Positions 44,201 to 56,200 of a stretch of 64,000 nucleotides of DNA are shown one piece after another. The notes beneath the pieces are model-generated. The model had not been told where the DNA came from. It made no database searches and saw only the letters and a program-made list of their open reading frames with translations. Position 1 is the first letter of the stretch. The number at the start of each line of letters is the position of its first letter. This stretch comes from Siphonodentalium dalli (Eukaryota > Mollusca > Scaphopoda > Gadilida > Siphonodentaliidae): positions 258,333,863-258,397,862 of the forward strand of contig CP136064.1 in assembly GCA_032622095.1 (NCBI GenBank), written 5' to 3'. The position numbers were made by a program, and so were the translations under genes.

Positions 44201-47200
44201 AATAGACGGATATTCTTGGGAATATACGGATATGAATGCGCGCATTTTACCATTTAATATGTTATTGCAAGTCTTCACAGTCAGCATAAGTTCATAATAC
44301 CAAGATAACAATCGTTATTCACACACATACATACTTATATATGTCGTTCAATGTAATTATGCTACATTGAACGACCACCCATTTCGCAACAGCGAAATAG
44401 CGTATGGTATGATGACATTAGACTCTCTTTGCTCGCTGCCTATATATCGCGATGTTCCCAATATTTGAAGGTGTTTTATTTTAACTAATAGATTGTCATG
44501 ATATGGTAGCATTATGGGAATGATATATACATGGCACCTTATACCTACACATTCTATATACAATTCGCTTAATTTTGGTGTGATTCATATTCTTGAATAC
44601 ACGCAGGTGGTGCATTAGTCGGCGCTTTAAGGCATTTTTGGTGTATTTTCCGATTAGCGGACGAATGTACGACGTCGACGTTGTCGCCTATTCGTAAGTT
44701 ATAAGACTTTACATTACGTCTCGTCCAATTAATGCGAAATATGCAATCGGCGGTCTTAACAGTTGGACAATAAAGTCATATATTTTCACTCGTGACAGAT
44801 ACAGATAATAAAGAGACAGTTTTTAAATGGTCAGATCTGAATTCAACAAAAGTAAGCACAATGTCAGATGGTAAACCAATACCAAACCGCAAAGTGTCAC
44901 GTTCCGAAATTATGATACCAAATTAGTGACTAAGGGGTGGCAAGGTTGGGGCGTCGGACGGTACACGCTGACTCCATTCGTTCAATTTAAAAATATAATA
45001 TTAAAAAATGGTTTACAGGTACGCGAACGGATATAAAATAGTTTCAATTGGATTGAGAACTGCAAGCGAAAGTCCGCGCATAGACGGATTGTGCTTTAGG
45101 AAAACGTGGTCCATGCGGAGAAGTGTTATAACATTATACGGCTGACACCACAGTTTCGTTAATTATCAAATATCAAAGTCGAGAATTTTTTTTTTTTTAA
45201 ATGGGCGTTTAAAAAAAAGTGAAAACAAAATGAACTACTATTCTAAAACTAATGAATTTCGACCATTTTTGGACTCAACATATGTCATTTTCCAGCCACG
45301 TCGTGATAAAGAATGACGACCTATTGACAAGACAGACAGCGGAAATTGTTTTTGAGTGATTACCCGTCAGCCAACATAACAATTAACGCATTGCGCTGCA
45401 CAGGAATGGATGTTGAAATATATCGCCAGTGGTCATTGATGCAATTTTTGAAATTGGCAGTTCCTGGTTTTGTCTTCTGTCTATGTTTAAGACGCCCACA
45501 TAGAGCAAATCCAGCTGTTGCGCTTCGTCTAGGAGAAGATCGGGACACAAGCACTTTCTACACATGGACTTTATTAGTACATTTTTCGATGTGTTATAAC
45601 TTGGCCATTTCTCAACCGATTTACAAAATTCTTTCACGAGTAGCATCAGTACGTCGTATAGATACACGACAGTAAAAATGGTTGGAATCGGTGACAAGAA
45701 AAAATTTGACAAATTTTGCACCCCTCCCCAGGTCAACAAATTGTTTTCGGATCTTGGTGAAATTTTCCCCGATTCGTAACCTTTCGTTAGTTAACACGAT
45801 TACGAGAACCGAATTCAGCTGCTTGACTTATTATAGGAGAAGATCTGGGCACAAACTTTTTCCAAAAAAATTTCTTTAAGGGGCATAACTCTGGTAAGCA
45901 AGTTGGGACATACACCTAAATGTCTCGAGTCGCTGTAGGTCGGCAAGGTGTATATACCTACCAAATTTCAATGTTTTATCTTTTAAACTTTCTGAGATAT
46001 AAGGGTTACAAAATATATTAAGAATAAATAATAATAATAGTGAAAAATAAAAATTTGAATAACAATATACTTCCATATTAAAATATGGAAGTATAATAAC
46101 AAATCAACAAATTTCTAAGTTGAAAAATTATAAGTAAACAAGACAGTCAATGACTGTGGGGTCGCTCACCAGACTGCAAAGACTGATAAGACTGGGACTC
46201 TGGAGACCACAACAGTCAGAACTTTTCATAATCACTTTAAAAGAAGTAGTTGGATATGTGGCCAGAGAGACTTCATGTATGTAGTTTGGAGAATATCCAC
46301 CTTGAAAATACCAATTGCATACTATTGATCACCCCCTCCTCCAGCTCAATAAGTCCCTCCCGAACGGGCTCCAAACTCCCAAATCTCAGGTTGGAATTTC
46401 ACAACCGACACCACAAACTTTCTCAATTGTTGGAAATTTCCAATCTCACAAGCGCCTTTTTATAAAACCATTTAGACATTTTTGAATCCCAATTATCTAT
46501 GGACTCAAAACACCAGATTAATCAGTCAGGTGGTTCCATGGTAGATGTTTTAATGAATTTGTTATATCAATGATTTTATTAAACACAACAGTGTTAACTC
46601 CCCGTAGCCCTGCCATTTCTTGACAGGTTGACCTCATTTTATCAAAACTGAATATCAAAGGATCCTCCATACTATATATAAGCTAAATAGTCCAACCTCT
46701 CTTGAGAAGACATTTTAAGATATAGTTATGTCCCTGGTCCCACCCTAATTAACCTGGTGACCCCATCTGAATAAATTTAAATCCCCGACACCAAAGAACC
46801 CTTCATACTAAATATCAGTAAAATAGACCCGATGGTCCTTGTGAAGGAAGCATATTAAAAATTATTATGGAGGGAAACTGTCCTTCGCTTGGCCCCTATT
46901 TGACCAGGTGACCCCATTTTGAAAAGTCTGAATTGCAGTCAAACAAGAACATTCAATGCTAAATAAGCCAACTAGTTCTTGCAAACATATTTTAAGAATT
47001 GCTATGGAGTGAAATAGTTATGTCTCTGGCTCTGCCATTATTTGACTTTGTGATCCCATTTTCACAGATCTGTCACCCAAGGTAATTTCATACCAAATAT
47101 AAGCAAAATAGGCCATTTGGTTCTTGCATAGAAGACATATCATGAATTACTATGGAGAGAAAGAGTAATGTAGCTGGCCTTGCACCTACTTGACCTGGTT

Positions 47201-50200
47201 ACCCTGATTGAACAAATCTTAATCGCAATCACTAAAGGAGCCTCAATATTAAATATGAGCTAAATAGAGCTGGTGGTTCTTTCAAAGAAGACTTTTCAAG
47301 TTTGCCAAATATGTTCTCGTGAGGTGGTGGATGTGGGAGTGTTAATAGTCCTGTTGAAAGATTTGAACAATACATATGATAGATTGTTGTTGTAATTGGG
47401 AATTAATGACCTCTAGCAGATCTCCAGGGAATGTTTATAAAAATGTCAGATTTCACTTGACATGTGTAGGCATATCCCACATACAGTTGGAGCCAAAGTA
47501 AATGCTTCTTATTAATGATTCTGTCAAGAATTTGAGTAAATATTAATTTTGGGACCAGGGTGGCAGAAGCAGTGAACTTGAGTGAAGGGCCAGAGGGCAC
47601 AACCTTCAGAAATGTAATGGCATTAGTTTTTCAATTTTCAAAAAATGTTAAAATATATATATATAGTGAAATACAAATTTTTAAATTTAAAAAAAAATAT
47701 TTTAATAAAACAAAATTGACCCTTTTTTTTAATATTCTTTTACTTTTTAATATATAATTTTTTTTCTTTCTTTTTTGTTTGTTTTGGTTATGTCTCTGGC
47801 CCCGCCCACATTTGACACAGTGACCTCATTTGAACAAATCTGAACCCCAGTCACCCAAGGATCCTTCATACCAAATATGAACCCATTTGGCCTGATGGTA
47901 TTTGAGAAGAAGTCATTTTAAGAATTACTATGGAGGGAAAGAGTTATGGCCCTGGCTTCACAACTATTTGACCAAGTGAACTCATTTGAACAAATCTGAA
48001 TTTGAGTCACCAAGGGAACATCCACACCAAAATTGAAACCATTCGGTCTTATCGTTCTGAAGATGTTTAAAAGAATTACTATGGAGGGAAAGAGTTATGG
48101 CCCTGGCTTTGCAACTATTTGACTAAGTGACCTCATTTGAACAAATCTGAATGTGAGTCACCTAGGGAACATCCACACCAAATATGAACCCATTCGGTCT
48201 TATGGATCCAGAGGAGAAGATGTTTAAAGAATTGTTGACGGACGGACGGCACGACGGACGAGGAGTGATGACTATAGCTCCACCGGAGACTTTGTCTCAG
48301 GTGAGCTAAAAAGGACCATAACTCCGGTAAAAATAGTTGGACAAAACACAAATTTGATCTGGATCTGTATTTTCATACGAGCAGTCCATATGCCAAATTC
48401 AAAAACAGACAGATAACATAACTTAAGCTATCACATGGAAACCTTAATAATCATCAAATTATAAGTCAACAAGGACCATAACTCTGGCAAAATTCAAACT
48501 TGACCTGTATTTTCAAATTAGTAATCCATATACCAATTTGAAAACAAGCCAATAACTAAAGTTATCATCAGAAAACCATCTTGGACGAACAGACAGACGG
48601 ACACTGCTGATTTCTATATCCCCAGAAATTGCTTATCGGGGACAATCAATTGATCCTTATAAATGGTGGTAAATGTTACTCTTGAAACTCACAAGCTTAA
48701 ATAGCTTCAAAGGGATCTTGGTTCATGCATTTGATAGATGTGCTGTACTTTAGCAAGTCTTCACTTACTCATAGGTCCGTATTAAGGATTCTGACTTTTT
48801 AATTTACTTTATTTTCCCCAACGAGTCAACAAGCTAAATAGAACTGATTTTTGGCAGTCAACAACCCTAATTTATGCTCTAACCTTGACTAAAATGCAGT
48901 TGCACCAAATGAGCAAACATAGTCGGAAAACAATGCTCAAAATTACAATAATACAACAGGCTCCAATTTAGGTATTTTCTTGCCTAATTTCGTTGTATGC
49001 GTCGAACGCAAGTTTTTTTTGGTTTTATTGCAATGTCAATAAAAATGTTTAAAGCGGGGTTGAAATCCAATGCGGCGGGGCCCGTAAAACAAAATATTAA
49101 TTTGTATGGCCTAAACTAACCTTGTGTAGTGGATCTTTATTCAATTTCTCAACCAAGGAGCCGACATATGTAACATCATCGTAATTCTCCTTATCCTTTG
49201 GCCTAAAGTCAGGGTACACAGAATGAATCGCTTTCATGACAAGCTTCCCTTCATCAAAATTCAGTTCACACTGCCTCAATATATTTTTCAGGTCAAAACC
49301 CTGAAAAGAGAAACCAATATCTATCCGTTCAGTATGATGCTTCAGAGACCAAACATATCTAACCGTTCTGTGTGGCACTTCAGAGATCAAACATATCTAT
49401 CCCTCCTGTGTGACAATTCAGAGACCAAACATATCTATCCTTTCTGTGTGACAATTCAGAGACAAAACATATATCCGTTCTATGTCCCACTTCAGAGACC
49501 GATAATATCTATCTATAAGGGAAGCTTGTCATGAAAGCGATTCATTTATTATAATCAATAAATTTGAAAAATGATCAAGGAAATATGGGTTGATACAAAA
49601 ATCGGACTTGGCACTGAAAGGGTTAAGGATGCTTCCCATGCAGATATGGGTCAGTCGTGGAGACCATCATCGCCTTCGGTGCTAGATGAGGATTTTAACC
49701 CAGACACGGGCAAAAATTGGGACCTATTTTCAAACTTGACCTGAGTTGAAGGACATCTCAACGTAATATGGCCAGTTCGATAAGATATGATAATTTTTTC
49801 AGGCACAAAAAAAAAAAACACACCATACAGAGCCAGTGCCTCATCCATTGTGATCAGACCCGTTACCCTCAAAAAATATTTTCCGGGAGATTGGTCACGA
49901 TTTTCCGTGAGATTGGGGTCACCATCCGGGAGATTTTAAATAATTGGATTCCTTTTGCATTTTTCAATTTTTTGTAATTTCAATAATGAAAAAAAATTTA
50001 AAAAAAATTGTTATCATCTATCACACAGAAACATGCAAGTTTGATAACAAATTAACAAAGTATTCTTCAGGAAAACAGTTACTGTGCAGTTATACATTTT
50101 ATTGTCTCATTTATAGAGAAAACATTGTAGGCCACGTATCAACAAACGTAAACTACTTTCGGTTTCATTTAGATCTCACGAGATTTCAACTGTCATGTTA

Positions 50201-53200
50201 AAAAGTACAATTCAGGAACGGACTTGTGTAAAGTAAAGACATCTCAAAAATATAATGTATGGTCGCCAATTTACCGAGACATATATAAATGACCATACTC
50301 AATGGGCTACCTATATATATAGGGGTCATGCATAAAGCTCGTTTGTAATCCAATATGAAAACAATCTGGAATAGTTAATATTAGTTATATAACATGAGGT
50401 TGCTCATCTCATTCCTCCTTTGTTTGTTAAAACATTTGGGCGACAAACCATTTATTGCCAGACTAATTACCCGCGGCTACTCCAATCTATCGCGGTATTA
50501 TTGCATAACAGCAGTGTCTGCACCGGACGCTAAACAATCGCACCCAGGTAGTCTCGCATATTCTCGCTTACCGCGTTATAGTACAACGAAAACGAAAGTA
50601 ACTTTTAATTATTTTTTTGTTTGAGAAGATTGTTTCAAACAGTCATCTTAAACCATTCCACAATTTTCAAGACTGTGTGCTGAGTGAAAAGAGACACAAC
50701 AAAACATTATAAATGACATTTGACTCAACAATATTACTGAAACTAAAAAACATGATACAATGCCAATATAACATGGAAAATCGAGTATAATAAACTCAGA
50801 ACCTCACATAAACATGGTCTTTAGTTTACAAAATCACAATATTTTGGTTACCATATCCAGGAAGTGAGACTCTTAGCCTTTGAGTGTCTCAATGACATAA
50901 ATTCATGATAAACTATGGCCCTACGATTCTTCAACTCAAATTTTGATTCTTGATTCAGTCTCCCGAATCAAATAGAATAATTTTAGGTTTCACCATTTTG
51001 ATCTGATTCACAGTGATGGATGACACTATCTCACATATACTGGTACCTGTGTGGCTATCTCTTCAATGACATTAGTAACAACACTCTGATTGATGACGCT
51101 ATCTCGTCCAATGCAATGTAAGCAGGCTGCATAACACTGGAATGACGGCTTCATCTTCAACTCGTTGATGAGTATGAACAATTTCTTGATAACCTCAAAA
51201 TTATTCTGAAAAAAATATATATTAACAAATAAGGACATGAATATTAAACACATGAGTTAATATAATATTACAATTATATATATATAAATGAATGAGGGTC
51301 GGAGAATTTTATTTTTCATAGAAATAAGGAATAAAATAAAATAATAAAATAAAACCAACATACACTGTAAAAGTGAGTATTAATAATATTCCCTAAAAAC
51401 ATGTAAATTAAATTCGTTAAAACAGGTAATGAGCAGTTGCACGCCTGTGTATTGATAACAATTTATCTAAAGTCACACATGCTTACTTATTAAATAGATG
51501 ACGATTAGCCACTAGAATGGTGTAATTTCTTAATAAAGTGACTATACTTAATTGATTTGTGGTTTCAAAATACATGTAAAACAATTGTAGGCAAATCAGT
51601 TATCATTTATGTTGATATACATTACCAGATAGACCTAATTTAGCACGACAAATTTATCTATGTTGTACTCCAGCAAGAATTTATAACCAACCTTCATGTA
51701 CATCAAGCCATCGACTCGTTCAATATAACACCATAATTACGACAAAAATGGATTTAATTACCCAGATGATTCGATGGAAATAGTATAGAATGATACTATT
51801 CCATATTAAAAGTATCAACTTATAAGTTTGAATATTAGTGTGAAATAAATATTTGCAAATAAGCCAACACCACAACTTGCGCTTTTTGCGAACCCCACTG
51901 GAGTATATAAGATTAATGATTCTGGTGCTTATGTGAAATAGTTGAGTTACTGCCCTTGGTGATATTCTTACCTGATAATGTCAGACGGGCAACAAAACAA
52001 GCCTTGAAATAGTGTACCTGTCATTTGCATAATGAGGTCCCCAGAGGGTGAATTTAGTGATGCAACCCTGCATAGTGGGCTAGCGTCACCAAATTCACCC
52101 TCTGGGGACCTCATTCTGCTTACACCTCAGCAGAATGAGGTTCCCAGAGGTTGAATTTGGTGATGCTAGCCCGCTATGTGGGGTAGCATCACTAAATTCA
52201 CCTCTGGGAACCTCATTCTGCAAATGACAGACACACTATTTCAAGGCTTGCAACAAAAACAATATCACCCTGGTCAGCGGGAGACAGCAAGATTTATCGC
52301 CCGGCATGTGACAAAGACGGGGGCCAATCAGAATCAGACAAGATAGGGAGGAGGGTAATGATAGTTGCTGTTATTCTTTTAATCATTTATGTTCATTCTA
52401 GCGAAGTTATTTTTGTGCGTGTGTTTTATATTTGTTTTTTAAATGTTTATGTTTTCTTAATAATTTCCAATATTTTTTTCCAATTGGACAAAATTCTTGA
52501 AAAACCGCCAAAAGAATTTTCTGGCCAGTGTGAACCATGTTCATGATAGTAGATTGAAGATGCACATCAAATAATTGACAAACCTTAGTCTTAGTGGCGA
52601 AGTAGTTGATGAGAGGGATTACCAACCTTAGTGGCGTAGTAGTTGATGAGAGGGTGGAACACAGATATGTCCTTTATCTGATGGGAAACTGCGTGGTTGA
52701 CACATGTCAATGCATAGTATCTCAAGGTATTCATAGCAAACTCAGGCTGAAATTAAGAATAAATACAATGTTTTTTTAAATATTATGTGAATTATGATTT
52801 AACATACTTTTGAAATATGACTACCCATATTACTAAATTCACCCTCTGGGGACCTAATTCTGCAAATGTCAGAACCACTATTCCTAGGTTTGTGTAACAG
52901 TTAACCCTTTAAGTGCCAAGTCCGATTTTTGTATCAACCCATATTTCCTTGATCATTTTTCAAATTTATTGATTATAATAATGTGATACATTGATGGAAA
53001 GAGCTCTTTGAGCTGAAAGAGCTCTTTCCATCAATGTATCACATTAATATAATCAATAAATTTGAAAAATGATCAAGGAAATATGGGTTGATACAAAAAT
53101 CGGACTTGGCGCTGAAAGGGTTAAAGTTTACATAACAATGGTTTCAATTTGTGAACTCTCGTTTATATTGGGCAATTATTAATGATGAAAATAAGAATAA

Positions 53201-56200
53201 AGTACAGTAATGCTCTAATTAATCAACTTCATAAACCACAGCAGAATTATGGGTAACTTTTCAGGATTTAGTCGGAAATATGGCTTGTTGCCATTCATCG
53301 GAAAGCTCTCAGAGAGAGCTTTCCGATGAATGGCAACAAGCCATATTTCCGACTAAATCCTGAAAAGTTACCCATAATTCTGCTGTGATTAAAGAGTCGA
53401 TTACTTAGAGCATTACTGTATATGTATTATTTCATCTTCGTAATAAGGATGAGTCTACAGAGTTTTACAATTTTTACATGAACCCACAACAAAGTGCTTG
53501 AGTACTTTTAACATACCATTTTAGCATAAATGCATGCTTTGATGTACTCTGTCAAATTTTCAGCAAAATTCTCCAGTCTTCGAACCAGTACAGCTTCAAC
53601 ATATTCTTGTTTCTTCAGTTCGATTTTCTCCATCTTTGTAAGCTTAGTTGTTTTCAGCCCCTTCTTAGCAATGCCACGGGATTCCTTTTTCGACTTTTTC
53701 TTAAATATGTTCTCTGTGCTAATATCGTCTGCTTTGTTCTCATATTTCTCTCTGATATGCTTTTCTAACACAGAAATCTTACTCCGTTTCGTCCGAATTC
53801 TTTTCATTTCCTCCGTATCCTGCTTGAGAGTTATTTCTTTTTCATGACTCCCTCTTGTGATGTTTTGTACAAAACTTTCACCGCTGATTTCATGCGGAAT
53901 ATTTATAGCACTTTGAGGAATTGATATATGAATAGCTTCCTGATCCGTAACTGGCACTTTTGGAAAAAAATCGGATAAAGCTGGGGTCTTGAAACCTTCA
54001 TTCTCACGATGACTACCACCAAAGGAATGTACATCCTCGAACAGTTTGGTATAACCAATTCTTTTGTCTGCATGCATAGAACTTTGTGAATCAAGATAAT
54101 CAAATTGTTCTGATGAGCTATGAAAGACTTCACTCTGTCTATTGCACATATTATTAGAATAATGCCCTGAGGGTTCAAAGGAGGTAGGCGTATGCTTCAG
54201 ACTATCAAAACTACCGTCAAAAAACCATTGGATATGCTCGTATTTTCCAAGGTGGCTCTTCTCAAATTGTTCTCGATGTTTTTTTTTATCGAAATTTGAA
54301 TTCTGCTTTTCATGCACTCGCTCTGGTTTCCCATCTGTTGAATTAACATCGTTGTTCAATGGTGCACTATTGTGTGCATCCGTAGAGACAGAAGTCCAAT
54401 AACTACCAGGAATTTGTTCTCCAGACTCAGGAGACACACTACTTCTTGAAGGAGATTGATCAGTTTTTGCCGAACGGATATTATGTCCATGACTAGCATC
54501 GTCCTTCAGTAACAACTCTGGTTCATTCCCTGAAAATATTTAAATTCAAAATTAAACATAGTACCTTTTGTTGTTTTAACCAAAACAGATAATTCAAATA
54601 GGTATTTTAATAACCAGAAGCAGAAAAAATTAAAACTAGTAAACTTTCTTTCAAGGATTTTTCCAGGCCCTTTCCATTGGGATAATTTTCAACATTGAGG
54701 GTTATCATTGGGAATATTTAGAGAATAAAGGAACAAGAATTTTCATTGTAAAACTAAGTGTAATCAAACAGTAGGGCCCTGTGAATTTGGGGTTTTCATT
54801 TCGAATCGAATCTCGATTCGAATTTGGTAAGAGTATGAAATCACATCGAATCTCGAATCGAATCATTATATCGAGTGTACAAAAGGTGAAGATGTTGAAC
54901 AATTCAGGAAGCATTTGTAGTTGGCAAACTTCGAAGATCTCTGTTGTACTGAAATCTGCCATTTAAATTGAATGATTCTGAATGGAGACTTGTGAGGTTT
55001 GCCGAAGTTGTCAAGTTGAGCTAAAAATGATCCTTTGGTTCATGCATGTTTCTAGAAAATTTTAACACTGTTTCAACTTTTCAGCAGCTTTATGAGTACA
55101 TTTACAGGGTTTCTGCTATTGTCCCCCCAACCCATAAACGCAAAATCCACTAATAACGCCTACACCACAAAATAAACCAATGTAGTGATAAATCCACTAA
55201 TAACGCCTGCACCACAAAATAAACCAATGTAGTGAAAAATCCACTAATAACACCTACACCACAAAATAAACCAATGTAGTGATAAATCCACTAATAACGC
55301 CTACACCACAAAATAAACCAATGTAGTGATAAATCCACTAATAACGCCTACACCACAAAATAAACCAATGCAGTGATAAACAAAGATTATTTTATTTCAA
55401 TGATTTTACTAGAATCTTCAAGGATGCACATATTGACAATTCATGCATTTGATTATGTCTGTTGTTGATGTCGTGATTACTTGGCCAATCATGATTTACA
55501 TAATAAAAATTCTAAAATATATGAAATAGTTGACAGAAAGGTGATCATGTGGGGGTTTTATGAATTTAATAATTCTAGACCTGTGTTCTCGTATGGTTTT
55601 ACTATAGCCTATAAATTTTTTATTATTTACGACTCTAAAGCAAACTTGACATGCAGCATTCTAAGCTAAACTACATAAATCAATTTTCTGAGAAAATTAT
55701 ATTTTAGGGGGTGGGGTTAAGATAACACCCATGTCACATTTTCATAGAAATACTAATGGCATTCTATCATTACAATCATTTTGCTAGGTCATTGGGCAAT
55801 TTTTTAGCCATGTTGCCATTCAATAGCAGATGTGGTTCAAAGGTTATAGCCAATTATATGTGACATTTTTTTCTTCAAAATCCAAGTAAATTTTCGCAAT
55901 TTCAAAATATATATCACATCATTTTCTAACTAGCTCATAAATTGGTCCTGTGTTGTATCTTGTGTCATTTTCATTTATAATTAATATAAATGATATATTC
56001 TTCAGTTTATAATCGCAATAATATTTTTATGAACTGACACTTGTACTAGTACTCGAGTAAATTTTCATTTTATTTTAGGGGTAAGAGTTGTCTTCCCTGA
56101 AAAATCTATTTTGGGACATTTTCTGAAATGGGCAACAAGCTAAATCTGATGCGTCATATAATGACCTTTAATTTTACACATAGAAACCTTTATTGGAGGG

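Noticed and set aside
45346-45739. Overlapping 109- and 118-codon frames on opposite strands
   Set aside because: They lie in an interspersed repeat with a partial internal duplication. Neither has a domain or splice context.
49223-49534. 103-codon plus-strand frame
   Set aside because: Antisense of POLRMT exon 6 running into the 38-bp minisatellite.
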